A stretch of 64,000 bases of DNA from Celoporthe dispersa (GCA_016584495.1 WAID01000005.1:1934501-1998500), one strand, 5' to 3'. Numbered from the stretch's first letter, positions 23,548-36,257 are shown. Numbers and translations are program-made. Notes: generated by a model not told the origin, from the sequence alone.

Positions 23548-24460
23548 TCAGTAAACAGTGGGATAGTCGCTGGAGATGTAGTCGACCAGGCTGGTGGTAC
23601 CGTTCATCGAGGTAGCAATCGCCTGGACGAAAGCCTCGGCAACCAGGTTGGCACCGGTAGGGGATGTGTGGGTGTGGTCGCTCGGGTAGTAGCTGTTGAC
23701 CGTGGTGTTGCCCAGCTGCTCGTACATGAGGGCCACAGCGTTGAAGTGGTCCACAAAGGTGCAGTTGTCGCCCACAGCCTCGGCCGCGATCTTCTGGTAG
23801 CCAACGAATCGCGGCGCCGAGTAGATGAAGCTGCCCGTCTCCCCTGCAAAAGAAAAAAAAGAAGAGGGTCAGCCTCTTGCTGCTCTCTAACCCTAGATCA
23901 TCTTCCGTCTGGCCTCCGGAACCAGGAGAGCGAGGAAGAGGACACTTACAAGGGTTGTTAGGCGTCTGGGATGACAGGACAACTGTTGCGCCCTTGGAAA
24001 TCATAAGCTTTGCGGCCTGGATAATGTAGTAGACAAAGGTGTACACGGTCGAGCCGTCCGCGTCCGAGATACAGGTCTCCTCGCCATCGCCGGGGCAGTC
24101 AGACCGGCCATTGTCGTCACTCTCAGGGCTGCCGCCGTCGTTGTGCCCGAACTCGATGACCACGATGTCGCCCGCAACCAGGAGATCAGCGACGTCCTGG
24201 AAGCGGCCCTCCTCCCAGTAGGACCGTGCAGAGCGGCCTGCAATCGCCTCATTGACGACGGTGGCCGTGGTATAGTTTCCGAGATACTGGCCCCACCCGT
24301 CCGTCAGCCCATTGTCGGCACCATCTTTGGCCATGGTGGAGTCGCCGCAGGTGTATATTGTAGGGGTTGCTCGGCGAGCATGCGCAGCGGGCTTGGCGAC
24401 AGGCTTTGCGGTAGCGACCATGGCGCTCAAGGCGACCAGGGCGCACGTAGGGATCTGCAT
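23548..24460 (-). CDS. Rhamnogalacturonan acetylesterase (CE12-type SGNH hydrolase), secreted
   Basis: Two exons, 24460-23950 and 23843-23548, with a 106-nt GT-AG intron whose splice restores the family-conserved PNNPWETGSF. The 268-residue protein has a signal peptide (about residues 1-18) and a short basic propeptide-like stretch. The SGNH set is complete: GDST with the nucleophile Ser41, Gly75 in the NEAIAGRSARS block, GHND with Asn107, and the YPSDHTHTS block with Asp226 and His229. These enzymes remove acetyl groups from rhamnogalacturonan I so that lyases and hydrolases can cut the pectin backbone. The start is set by the signal peptide; an in-frame extension upstream is rejected because it encodes an unrelated hydrophobic stretch. 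The gene is intact. Confidence 0.93.
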
Positions 24461-26919
24461 TTTGGCTCGAAGAGGGAGACGGTGGTCGAATGAACCAAAG
24501 ATGGTGGTGAGCGCAAGGTTTTGGGGGGTTTTTTTTTGCACCCAACAAAACAAAAACAAAAAAAAAACGAGTGTGGGCCGGCCCAAAACTTGCAGGATGT
24601 AGATGAAGCTGAACAAGAGAATGAACGGCTGGCGTTACGAAAGGGATGAGAGGATAAGGACGTCACGATGGAAAGAGCCCGACAAGAAAGGCAGAGTCAA
24701 GACATGTTCTCATCAGCGCTTCTTAAAGAAGGGAATCCTAACCTGTGGCGAGGATCGGGTTTTTTCTGCCCTCCTATTCTTCCGAGGCTGCAGCCTCTGT
24801 ACATGATTGATTAAGGGGGCGGGTCGCGGAGGCAGGACGCCCGCAACTGTGGCGCCTGGGCACGATTAAGCACGCGCCGAGAAGCCAGACGCGGACTACA
24901 CCACCGAGGTGTGAGCGCAGCCCAAAGGGGATGTGACATGTTTTCTTTTCTTTTTCTTTTCTTGCCAAGTCTTGGAACTTCGGAAGGAAGAAAACCCTCC
25001 GTTATTCTCGAGTTCGAGACTGCTACAGCCAGCTCAGCTGCGGATCACCGGGCCAGTCTGATCGCACTGGACCATAGTAATGGTTTGACTTTCCCTCGCT
25101 TAGTCGTATGACGCTCATGTTGTTCTGAGGCTGCTGTATCCCTGCAGGAATCACGCCAGGCTCGTCTGCACAAAAACACCACACAGGGGCTCTCCGCGAT
25201 GGATTTCTTGAAACAGGAGTGGACCTTGGCTAGACTTTAGACGGAAACACCCCCACGAGAGAGTCGTCTACCGCGCTCGAGTTCGGACTCGCCTTGTTCA
25301 TATACACTGAATGGAACCCCTGACTTCGGAGCCGATATCTCTCGGCCTTTGGCATTCACATAGTACAACTAAATCAGGCCACGAGCTCCAAGCCGAGGGC
25401 TGAATCTAGGCCTCAGCCTTCTAATCTCCACATGGTGCTATGATCCACGAGGCGACTAGACCCGCAGGTAATGGCATATTCAGTGGATCAAAACGGTTGA
25501 CACTAAGAAGCCACAAGGTAGCTAATTGTCGAGCTATAGTTGAGGAAACCTCTTCAGGTCTTCGAGAAGGAGGCTATTGGAATGACCGTGCAAGGATCAA
25601 AGGTGTCAAGGTGGATGGTTTGCGGATGCAATGATAATGTATCAATTAATTTTTTTTTTAAAAAACCCCCTTGAATTTGGATGGTCTGAGTGTAGTTGCC
25701 CTGCGAGGTAAGTATAACTGGACTCATGACACACTCACTTTTGTATTCCAGGGATGAATTTCTCAAGTGCTCGGCGTGGTGGTGTGGGTCGACGCCCAAC
25801 ATGCAGATGAGGATCTGAAGGATCATTCTGCTTCTCGAAGCTCCCTAGGCGAGTTGTGCTTCTCCATATATGATGAATAATTAGCAATCCTAGCTTAAGA
25901 GTACCTTGTCATTCGGGAGATGCAAATGATTTACCACTTCCCCATCAGGATTATAGGCACACTATTTGGTGTCACCAAGTGCAAGTCGAGATTGGATATT
26001 GGAAGGCTTAGTCTCGAGAGGGCTGTCCTTGTAAAATTCCTTCCTTCCTTTCTCGCTCTTCCTCCCTCCCTCCCTTCTTCTACTACGTATAGAAAAGAGA
26101 GGGGTGAAGGGAGTGGGGCGGAGTAGGTCAAAAGGGGCAGATTTGTTAATTAACAGACTAGTAAACATATTGTATCCGGGGGGAATTACAAACCACTTAG
26201 CCTATAAATGCTGTAAGCGTATGTTCTGGGAGAAAAACCCATGGCGGTTCTGGCAAAAGTCGCCAGGCAGAACAAGATGAACGAAGCGATGGGGCCCAAC
26301 AGCTGGATCTGGGAAAGCAAAGAAGCTCCTCATGACAACATCGTTGCGCAGAAACACGTCATTGGGATGCGGTCACTTAGTTTGAATCATGGTGCTTTGC
26401 TGCCAGGATTCGTGAATAATGCCAAAGTCTTTGCTGAACGCAACCGTTTTATTGTATATGATACCCAAGCAATCGACTAGATCTATGTTGCGCACGTATG
26501 TGCCATTCTCTATTCCGTTCCGCCGCCTTTGCATCCATATCAGCAGTTAGAATGTTGTTACAAATAAAAGAGTACATGGAACTATCCAGAGAGTTAGTAA
26601 AGGGCCCTGATGATAGAAAGGTAAAACACGGAACGTCGAGGCTCTCGTGGCAGAGCCACACTGAGCACACACGAACTTTCGGGAAGAGGGAAGTCTCTTA
26701 CTGCAATCTGTGTTTATGGCACGGGCTCACCACAAGCTTCAGTGCATGCCTATAAGCTAGTTAGGACATTCTTTTCTCTCAAGATAATGGCGCCTCGAAA
26801 GATCGACTATGCTGCGAATAGGGAAGCAAGGCAGCAAGTCCACCTTTCGGGTCCGTAGACAGGTCTCCATATTGAAGAGAGAGAAAAAGGTATGATCGAA
26901 GAGGGCTTATCGAACTTAC
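24461..26919. other. 2.4-kb intergenic region
   Basis: The proximal 150 bases contain A/T runs just upstream of the acetylesterase start (24530-24570). No convincing gene is seen in the remainder. Confidence 0.4.
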
Positions 26920-27036
26920 ATTTGTAGCGTCTCCATCTAAGCGCGCAGCCAAGGTGGGCGCCTGAGGAAGGGGCGCTGCCATTCCAAGGAACGGCAGGGC
27001 CAGGAAGATTGCCGAGAGGAGAACGGAGGGCTGCAT
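26779..27036 (-). CDS. Short secreted peptide gene A (signal peptide exon plus uncertain 3' exon)
   Basis: The ATG at 27036 starts a clear signal peptide (MQPSVLLSAIFLALPFLG, then MAAP) followed by LPQAPTLAARLDGDATN. Directly after the AAT codon (27036-26920, 39 codons, phase 0) stands a consensus donor GTAAGT, so the open frame to 26779 is probably not the real end. Possible acceptors are GGAG near 26872 and TTCGCAG near 26820; I cannot choose between them. The mature product would be only some tens of residues long. Function unknown; such genes encode small secreted proteins or peptide precursors in many ascomycetes. Compare gene B at 28.9 kb, which has the same design. Confidence 0.45.
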   Translation of the reverse strand: MQPSVLLSAIFLALPFLGMAAPLPQAPTLAARLDGDATNVSSISPLRSYLFLSLQYGDLSTDPKGGLAALLPYSQHSRSFEAPLS

Positions 27037-28714
27037 TTTGTTTGGTTCTTGATTTTTTTTAAAGATCGTATCGATAGATGCGATGTGTCGTCGTTTGAGT
27101 GAAGCGAAGGTAAAATTGTGCTGGGTTTGGACAGAATGCCGAACCGGAACGCAACCTTGAGGCGGGATGCGGATTTATCTATGTCTCGATATGAAGGTCC
27201 GTGACCCGGGTTTTCCTTTTTTCTTTTCTTATTTCTTGCAAGGACATGGTCCAGCTGTAACGCCCCGGGGATTACGACCATTCAGCTCTGATTCCTTCCG
27301 TAAATTATGGGCATCCGCTTTGGGGTACAGGACCGCTGATAGGCGATCCTCCATGCACTATTAACTGCCACATTATGTCACGACCAGGTACAGCACAAGA
27401 ATTCTGCCACGAACCGAGATATAGAGAGCGCGCTACGCCAGCCAAATTAAATGTCTGGGTTACAAGGCCAATATTAGACCTCTGTTCAGGCAATACGCGA
27501 CCTGCCTGTGATTGGTTGCACGTTGCTTGGAAGTCTATGCCGATTCATGCGGAATTCATCCGCTCGCTCGAAGGATTCAAAAGCATGCAATGCGACCCAT
27601 ATTTTTTCCTTTCCTCTTCACACTGATATGAAATCTGGCTACCAGCATAATTCACGTGATACACATACAATATTTAGTCAAACGATCTTCGCTCCACTAT
27701 GGCATTGACAAAGGACCCTGTCAAACAATCGTCAAAGGCACAGGGGGGGGGGGGATGACGAGGGATAGCAAGCATGCGGCCGTACTGAATATCTTAGTGA
27801 AGATTGGACGTCGCCAGGAACAAACCTCCCCCCTTTTCCCCCACTTCGTCGGCCCCCAAGCTACCTGATGCAGATACTGATCTAGGTCCCAGGGAAGTGC
27901 CGATATTATTCATTACGCTTGTCTATCAGGCTGTTCCCATCCCTGTGCTATAGTACTATCTACCAATGAGTGGAAGGAACCATATGGAGACATGGTATTT
28001 ACCAACACGCTGGGAACTCGAGAGATAAAACATAGGTAATTTGCAAACCATGCCCCACCTCGGCTGCAAGTCCCCTGGCCAGACCGTTGCGATCGTCTTC
28101 CAAGTATCCTGAAATAGCAATCTGGCATGGGAAAGTCCCCCTCCAAAAATGTATTGGAGTTGTAATAATAGTAAGAAACGCGTGGCATTCCTGACTGAGG
28201 AAGTTACTGCACATCTTTGCCTCGCTTGTGTCCATCCTACGGAATGAGTGGTCAGAAGCACGCGCCATTTCACTACGATTGAGAATAATAACTATGACTA
28301 AGAGAAATCCAATGACCACATGTTCTATTTCAGAGCCGCAGGACAGAAAGTGTTGGAAGCGCAAAGAAGCACTTGTTGTTTTATTGGTATAGTATATAAT
28401 CCGACTAGGCAAGTGGCCGTGAGGCCCGTTGTTTGTTGGTATAGATGCGACTAAGCAAAGCGCCGTGAGGCTGTAGTCTTTATGATGCCCTCAATCCTTG
28501 ACCCGCCCGAAAAGAGACAAAACTCCCGCCATCGCACCGATCGTTCATGGTTCTCGTTGTGTTTTTCCGTCGGTAATGTCCCTCCCCGTCTGCGGTCAAA
28601 ACATATATATATATAAAGGCATTCGCCTCAATGAATAGAAAGGTATGCAGGTTGTTCACCTAGCCAGTGAGTTTCTGCTAATTGTTCTACCGAGAATTCC
28701 CGGCATTGTTGCAC
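27037..28714. other. Intergenic between the two short peptide genes
   Basis: No gene. A G10 run occurs at about 27743-27752. A loose tandem repeat is at 28395-28475: CGACTAGGCAAG..GCCGTGAGGC and CGACTAAGCAAA..GCCGTGAGGC. An (AT)n stretch is at 28601-28616. Confidence 0.4.
28395..28475. repeat. Imperfect tandem repeat pair (about 45-bp unit)
   Basis: Two copies of TATAG....CGACTA(G/A)GCAA(G/A)(T/C)G.CCGTGAGGC lie head to tail. The meaning is unknown. Confidence 0.5.
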
Positions 28715-28931
28715 TTAGCAGGTAGTGACGCACTATGGAAAGGCTCAAGTCAGTGATCATCACGTTCTAGGTCTATGTCGGGAAGATGAGGGCTTGGTAT
28801 GATGGCTGATGATGACTTACCTCGACGGACCTGGTGTCGGCGGCCTCGGACTCTGGGTTGGGGACAGGCTGGCTGGCTGCCAGAGACAGCATCATGGAGA
28901 TGGCAGCAGCGACGAGAGTGAAGGGACGCAT
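28715..28931 (-). CDS. Short secreted peptide gene B (about 42 residues)
   Basis: The ATG at 28931 opens MRPFTLVAAAISMMLSLAAS (signal peptide), then QPVPNPESEAADTRSVE. A consensus donor GTAAGT follows at 28820, phase 0 after 37 codons. A good branch site (CACTGAC) and the acceptor CCATAG (ending 28733) lead to a tiny last exon encoding CVTTC and a stop. The predicted product is 42 residues with a two-cysteine tail. Both splice sites are visible, but an 18-nt terminal exon is hard to prove by eye. The layout (signal peptide, short Pro/acidic spacer, phase-0 intron, minimal second exon) matches gene A. Function unknown. Confidence 0.42.
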
Positions 28932-30753
28932 CTTGGATGGTAGGCTGGGAGAAGATTGACTTGAGTCTCTTTAGTGTTGTTTTGTTGCTGGCGGTGCTGA
29001 TGCGATGCTTGCTGAAGATGTTGATGGATGGACAGATCAAAGACCTCGCTTCCAGGAGCCGGCGATATCAGGCTCTTAAATAATTATTTCTGCCTCTAGG
29101 TAGACATCGTCCTCGAACGACACAGCCCAGCGCAGCCCCCACAGAGTGAGGAGTCATCACGAGAAGCCTCATGGGGTCCAAGGCACCACCACAGCCGCTA
29201 GCCATCGTTGCACCGAGAATATCCATCCTGTTCGGTGATGATGAAGCAGAGCAAGGATTTATCGTCTCGAAGCCTCAAAAAATGGTGGCAGGGCGGCAGC
29301 CGAACCCTTTAAGGGCAACCAAAACGCCTGGTTCTCTCTCCTCCACCCACCCACCCACACCAGTAGCGAGATCCTTTCTTTTTCTTCTTTCTCTTTCTCT
29401 CTCCTCCTCTCCCTCCTGGTGTGGGTGTGGAAAGGGCTGCGGTGACGCCGCAGGAACAGATCGAGTCACACAGGTTAGTTGATGACGATACGATGCTGCA
29501 GGTAAGCCGACACATACGGGTAGCACAAGCGCAGTTCAGCCTTACAAGGCGGAGCCACGTGGGCTCATGTGTGTGAGTGAGATAAGCCGAGGACGTGCCG
29601 GGGGGCCGGGAACAGAGTTGTGTCTCTGAATTGGTGTGTGTGTCATCATAGTAATCATCAAGGGTAGGGGGGGGGCCGAGGAAGAAAAAGAAGGACGGGG
29701 GGAGGGGAGGGGAAAAGGGAGGTGCGAGGGTGGCCCTTGGGAATTCTCCAAGCCACTGAGAACAAGAGAAGAAGAAAAATGAAGGGCGTCCACATGACCG
29801 GATACCTGTCAGACTCACCGGACTGCGCATTCTCGCATCCTGGGGGGGTGGACCATGCTGCGCAGCCTGCGGCCTATCGTGAAAGGTGCTCGGCTAATTC
29901 CTGCGACCTGGGGGCCGGTGACGCGAGATGCCAGTATGCATGCGTGCCAGGTCGGGACACGAGAGGTGCGAACACTTGATTGGCGCGCCACAGGGAGACA
30001 GAGATTCCAGAGAGGGAAAGAAAATACCAGAAGACGAAGAAAAAAGGATCAAAAAGGTATCACAAGGACTCAGAATCCATCAAGGTGGCGGCCGACATCC
30101 TACAGACACAGCCTCTATAGTGGAGCACAGAGAGAGAGGAAGAAGAAAATGCATGCATGGAAACACTAGCTTGGTAGCCAGGCAGCCAAACTGTAGTCCG
30201 AAGCATCCAGTCACCATTGGATTAGCTGTGATAAGCACTGAGTTCGGTCATTGCAACAGGGAAAAGCAAAAAAAAAGAAGGAAAAAAAAAGGAAAAGAGG
30301 GTAATCACTAAGCATGTGATTCCTATCACAACACCTGATCACCCATGCAAATAAGACAACCATTCTTGCTTGACAAGTAAACGACACCGAAGAGAAAATG
30401 ACTTCAAAAGAAAGAAAAAAAGGATCTTGGACAAACAAATAGTCATGTTGACATAGAGTTTTTGATTGATCTCAAATAACGCAGGCTACTGTCGGCTCAG
30501 GCTGCGAAATAAGCCAGGGGAATCATTCTATTAATTATTACATTTCCATAGCAATAATAGGCTGCAGCAGCCCATCGGACCCCGACCGCAGTATGCATAA
30601 GACCGGAGTACTACCAAGGCGGACCAGAGTATGTGCGCACGACAACAATGCAACATTACGCTCTGATTTTTTTCTTATTCTCTCTCTCTCTCTCTCTCCC
30701 ACCCTCCTTCTTCTTCTCCCCCTCTTCCTCCTCCTCCTCCTCTGAGTTATTAC
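28932..30753. other. 1.8-kb intergenic region
   Basis: Low-complexity purine tracts (30240-30300), a TC repeat (about 30677-30699) and a TCC-rich run (30710-30745) occur, but no gene that I can support. Its right end is the 3' region of the Clr5 gene. Confidence 0.4.
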
Positions 30754-32796
30754 TCAGCCTTCTTCATGCTCCTCGTCTTCGGATCCTGACAGATCCAGGC
30801 CCAGATTACTCATCTGGCCGGTGATCTCATGCTGCATAGCCTCGACCTTCTCCTTCTCGCCCCAGTCGCGCAGCCACCCCTGGAGCTCCGTCATCAGCCT
30901 CGCCGCGCTGCCCGTCTCCCCCCCTCAGGTTGCACCGGTCTATGCTCTTGCGCATGTGGTCCTCGGCCAGGCTGCGCTGGTCTTCCTTCTGGTAGATGCC
31001 CGCGAGGTAATAGTGGCAGTTGAGCTCTGCCAAGAGGGCATAGGGGTCATCATTGCCCTCGCAGGCCTCGAGCGTCATCATGTAGAGCTGCTGCAGCCTG
31101 CCGGTCGGGATGCCGCGCGCCCGCACCTTCTGGCGCTCCAGCTCTGCCAACCAGAACAGCTGCTGGACGGGCGGCCTCTGCGTGTCACCATCCCCGGCGG
31201 CGCTGGACGACAGGCGGGCCTGGTAGTCCTTCTCCAGGGCGGACTGCAGGCTCTCGACGGGGATGGTCTCGAACCCCACGGCATTGCCCAGGTCGAGCCA
31301 GGCCGGGATGGTGCGCCCTCTTGTCGACGCGTCGGGAAAGGACTCAAAGGACAGCAGGATGCGCTTGTACCCGCGGATGAGAACCTCGAGGAGGTCCTCG
31401 TCGCTGGCCTGGTTGAGGTGGAGCAGGACGCGCCGCAGCGGGTGGCCCTCGGGCCATCCCCGGGAGGACGAGTCCGTGGCCAGCGCCGCGACATATCGCA
31501 CCAGGGCCTTGATGACCATGCTCAGCCGCTCCTTGATGGTGTCGCTGAGCTGCTGGATGCCCGGTATGCTGAGGAGGTTGATGAAGAGCAGGAAGAGGCA
31601 GCGCGGGATGGTCATCAGGTTGGAGTCGAGCAGCTGCTTGATCTGGTCGGGCGCCTTCCGCAGCAGGGCCAGCGCCTCGGGCATCCTGTCCTGGGTGATG
31701 AAGTTGCGGGCCGAGATGACGAGGTCGTACACGGGCTTGTCCTGTGCATTATTCGAGAGCACCATGTTCTCCCGCGCCGGGCTGCCCGAGTGGGCATAGA
31801 CGTACGAGTGCAGGTCGGTGAGGATATGCTCCGAGACGCGGAACACGGCGGGACTGTCCATGGCCGTGGCCCTGGGCGACGGAGACCGGCCGTAGCGGGC
31901 CATGGTGGAGACGTGCGAGGCCTTCTGCACGACGTGGGAGGGCAGCCTCTTGCGCCTGAGGTGGGCGGCGACCCTGTCCAGGCCGACCACCCGCCCCGTG
32001 GCCAGCTTCACCTCGGTCGAGTTGCGGCGGACGTCGCCCTGGCTCTCGGCGTCAAAGATGAGTTCCATCAGCGACTGGACCTCTTCGGTCTTTACGCTGA
32101 CGTTTTTGGAGTAGCCCCATTTTTTTAAGCGCGTCTTGACCATTCTTGCCCTGCATTATTTTTTTTTTTCAATTTTTGTTAAAAGATGAGACCAATTTTT
32201 AGTATCCATGTAAGCACTAATGGATGGATCTTGCTCCTGCCTGGGACGGCAGAATCGGGAGGGGGTCGTGGAAGGAACGAAGGGGGTGGGTGGAAGGAGC
32301 GAAGGGGGTGAAAGGAAGGAGGGAAGGGGGGGGAGGCGCGCGCAAGAATGGAAGGATCTAGCCACGCTGCTGCTGCTGCTGCTTACGTCGCAATGAAATT
32401 GTGTTCCCGCTCCATTATTTCCAAGACCTCTCTTAGTGTCTTGTCCTCGTCTATGTAGAGTCGCTTGATTGTCGTCATGTACTTGGTCCAGTCATATCTG
32501 CTGGGTGTCCTCCCGGTCTTGACACCCTTTGCCGCCGTCGGCGCCGGGAGCGCAGCAGCAGCAGCAGCCACCGTTGTTGTCGGGGAGGAGCTGTGGTTGT
32601 TGTTGTTGTCGTCCACATTGTAGTCGTTGTCGTTGTCGTAGTCGTCGTCGTCATCGCCGTCGTTTTCGTGGTCGTCGGTCAGGGTCGGCGATAATGTGTA
32701 TGTTGATGTTGCTGAGTAAGGAGTGGAGGCGGAGCGGGGATCGGCGTGGCCTGCTGCTGCTGCGTCTGTCGAGGAGGTGGAGGGCGAGACGGGCAT
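30754..32796 (-). CDS. Clr5-domain protein; one frameshift near the C-terminus
   Basis: Exons 32796-32387 and 32150-30754 flank a 236-nt intron. The N-terminal 95 residues are low-complexity (Ser/Thr, then Asp/Asn runs, then poly-Ala). The Clr5 domain is split by the intron: YDWTKYMTTIKRLYIDEDKT, then LREVLEIMEREHNFIAT in exon 1 and KTRLKKWGYSKNV in exon 2. The domain, about 55 residues, was named for fission yeast Clr5 (silencing) and is common at the N-terminus of filamentous-fungal proteins; DNA or chromatin binding is assumed. The following 450 residues are helical with no domain I can name. At a G7 run (plus-strand C's 30918-30924) the frame slips. With six G's the protein continues through ELQGWLRDWGEKEKVEAM to a TGA at 30754 (601 residues); as given it ends at 30827. 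Confidence 0.82.
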
Positions 32797-33082
32797 GATC
32801 AGTGGGTGGAGCGATGAGACGCCGCCGCCGCCGCCGCTCTCGCGGTGCCGCCCTTAGGCCAAGGCAGCACCAGGAGGGGCCTGGTGCTGGTGGATAAATG
32901 CCATTGCGGCGCAGTAGTAGATGAGTAAGGTAAGGTAGAGGCAAGGGAATAGTAAAGTAGTAGTGGTCGGGCGAGGTGCGAGGGCGATGCGACCGAGGCG
33001 GGCGAGGATGATGCAGGTGAGCAGCGATCCTTGCTGGAGAGAGAGGCGTGCAGCAGGCAGGCAGGCTGGCAAAGCTTCTCTC

Positions 33083-33115
<33 letters not shown>

Positions 33116-36100
33116 TCTCTCCCCCCTCTTGACGCACGACGTAATAGTTCCCGGTGGTGCCGACCTTGGAAAGACCCGTAAGAGGTGGCCACGTCAGGGT
33201 CACGTCTTGTGAGGGGGGATGGATGGTATTGTGTCTGGTTCCTCAGCGTTCCGGAACGGCGGAGGAGTAAACGGGCCGCCTTTCTTTTCATTGGGCGCAA
33301 GCAGTAGCCCTTGGGTCGGAGCTCCGGGGGAATGAAGAGTGACGTCCTGAACGCGGTATAGTGCTTCCAGCTCCAACCCCTCCTCAGTCTGCCCTTTTTG
33401 TCTATTGGATGGTGAAGCGAAGTGTGGCACGGCGGCCCAATCAAGACCAGCTCACCACCATCCCTCCTCTTGGCCTGCAGGAATCTGCCGTGCCCGTGGT
33501 CGGCTAGGCGGGTCCTCCTTCCATCCACTCCTGCGGATCGCCAAATTTGGACAAGAGTGCCTTGTGACATTTTGAGGGAAGGCCTGGGTGGTGCGTGTCT
33601 CGGCTGCAATTCCTCCTCATCATCAGTCACTGTTGGGGGGGAAGGGGGAGTGGTGGGAGATAGATTACTGGGGCTGAAGAAGAGCCTGACCGGTGACCAT
33701 ACTGCACTGCGCACGGCCCTGGATCAGAACCCGGGGAGGGGGGGGAGGGGGCGGCGTGGTGGCTGACCTCCAGAGGGCGCTGTAGGGCAGGAGAGAGTTG
33801 TATAGTGGTCGCACAGAAAGTAGTACGGGGGCACAGGCGATATCCTTCTGTGGGCTAATTTCGCCGTCGCCCAATCAATCCTACGGGGCTTGCCATACTG
33901 CTCTTACATTACATTACTGCTACAGCTCCTTCAGAGGATCAAATGCCCGATCGCGGCATCGATCCGCGGCTGCGCTGGGATCTCGCCAGTGGCGTACTTA
34001 TAAGTATATATTTAGATAGGCCAATCTATACAAACAGACACAAAATATATATACATACAGTACGTAGATACATAATTTTGGCAAAATGTCATTTCCATCA
34101 TCCATCGTAATTAAGAGCCTATTAATTTCCGGCAGTTCTCTGCCGTCCCTTTGAACCCCTGTGTGCAGGAATCCCGTCCCCGTCCCCGTCTTCATGCCAC
34201 GCTTACAAGGGAGCCTGTCGTCTGGCACTGGCGACGTTAGTGAGCAGAACAACTCCGTGCTGTTCTTGATGCGCTTGCCATGATGAGTAATCGTCACGAT
34301 ATACGTAATAAAATAACAATCCCTCCTCACTTTGCAGGGCTCGACCACCAGGGCTCGAGCCGGTGAGATGCAGACGGTCATTAATGAGCTCTCCCTTGGT
34401 GAGACGTTTCCGTTCACCGAAAGCTACACCGCTGTCCGGGCATCAAGCCTCAGAAAGTGGTGACTCACACCTGATCTGATGAGATTCACCGCGTTTTTGT
34501 GTGTACATACGCACACACTTCTAACTCAAAAGGAAAAAGGGTTGCGCTCCGAGAACGATCAATAAGCTTGGGCTGCCAAGCTTCTGCAGCCCGTCGTAAT
34601 CCGCCCAGTCAGCAAACAGTTGCAAGGTTCTGGCCGCCTGTGCACAGCAAAAGCATGTGTCTCCCTTGCGGGGCAGCAGTTGAACCAACGGTAACTACGT
34701 CAGTGGGAAATTCTTACGTTCTTTTTTAATTTTTTCTTTCTTTTTTAAGTTTTATTTCCCTTGGTGCTGCAAATTCATGTTGGACGTCGTTGGTCAAGAA
34801 TTTCGGGTGACGGAATGCAGTCCTCCAATGATGCGGGCACAGCCTGACCATACTCGGTTTCAAATAAAACGATTCGTAAGCGCTCCAGCCTCTCTAATGC
34901 ACCATAAACAGTGGCTTGAAGGGGCAAAATAGAGTACAAGAGGAAAAATTTCAAGTACATGCAAAAGAAGAAGAAAAAACAAAGGTCACAATAAGTGAGA
35001 GTCTTATACGTGTCTATTTCCCTGCCTTGCCTGGGTTTCTGTCTCCTAATTAACTTGCACAACAGACCAGTAGTAAGAGCCCGTGAGATCGTGGAAACTA
35101 ATTAATTACTAATTACGTTATGGCTGTTCATGGCGAACACGGCAGATTTCAATATTGAACGTCCCTCATGGTAGTCCGTCTGGCCTATGCTTGCTCTTAA
35201 TGCTTCCTGGAACTGTGACCTTTGGGGTGCATCTTCGACATCAGACCCAGGCTTAGCCGTTCCCCCACCCTCTTTACTTGACTTCCGAGGTTGAGATTTA
35301 GACCTTCTCCCCTCTGGGATGTGCGCCCGAGAATGTCCTTTGAGCTCAGGCAGGATCAAAACAGTGCTAAGGTTTCCTTTTGAGGAAACAAAGACGAGGA
35401 TTATGAAAACCAGGTGCTTACTTGAGTCCTTCAAGGCTGCAGGTGGTTTTTTGGTAGTCTCCTCTCTGCTTGGCTGGTATCGATCTCCTTAATCCAACAG
35501 CCTCTCTTCCTGCCAATCTCGTCCATGGATGTGATGAATTTTCTTCCTTTTCCTGTCAGAATAGTCTGCTGCATGTTGTTGACACTCCCTCATCTCTGGG
35601 TTTTCTCTCTTCCTGTTTCACGTCTAGTGCTGTAAAATTGATTAGTGCAACAAGTGATCTGGATGAGGCCGTACAGCATCTCATCCATCTCACTTCCTAC
35701 CTCGGACGGACTCATTCAAAGTTTCAAGTAAATCACTCCGTGTATTTCACTCCGTGGTGGAACATTTTGAAGGGCGGGAGGAAAGGTGGTCCGTGCCCAG
35801 TGACACATACAGCAGCACAAATGGCAGGTGCGAAGCTGCTACCGGGGCACCCGCGGCTCCCAGCAGCTGGCCGCTTGTCTCACCTGCAAATCACCATCAC
35901 ACAACCGCGTTCCAAGCTGCGTCAGTGGTGGATACTTCCTTCCTTCCTGACAGGCAACTCGGCGAAGGAGACAGCAGTGACCTCGAGCTCTGGTGCGCCC
36001 TCCTTCGAGACCGGAGACACCCTCAACTTTTGGTCAGCTGGTGGCCACAGCTCGGCTGACATTCTGGAAGGTTCCTTGACAAACCTTGACCACGAAGGCG

Positions 36101-36257
36101 TCGGGCAATCGTGTCCAGAACAAAGAGCCTAGAGACCCGCCACCCACCACCACAGGCCTAGAAATCCTCATCAAAACAACCGCAAGCAAAAGCCACCCCT
36201 TCCGCCATCGCTCGGAAAACTCCCGTCAACCTCACGATTGCCTGCCCTGACCCTGTG
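32797..36257. other. 3.4-kb intergenic region
   Basis: No convincing gene. It includes the upstream region of the Clr5 gene with a CT/CG microsatellite. The longer open frames (for example plus 35470-36132, minus 35102-35434) show no family motif, signal peptide or third-base bias. Confidence 0.4.
33078..33122. repeat. (CT)n(CG)n compound microsatellite
   Basis: A long CT repeat passes into CGCGCGCGCG and back to CTCTCT, about 300 bases upstream of the Clr5 start. Confidence 0.8.

Noticed and set aside
23550..24616. Longer N-terminus for the acetylesterase, starting at 24616
   Set aside because: The extra stretch is A/T-rich leader translation; the internal ATG at 24460 opens a proper signal peptide.
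30821..32128. 435-codon open frame on the plus strand
   Set aside because: It is the antisense shadow of the Clr5 gene, which has the conserved domain and the better start.
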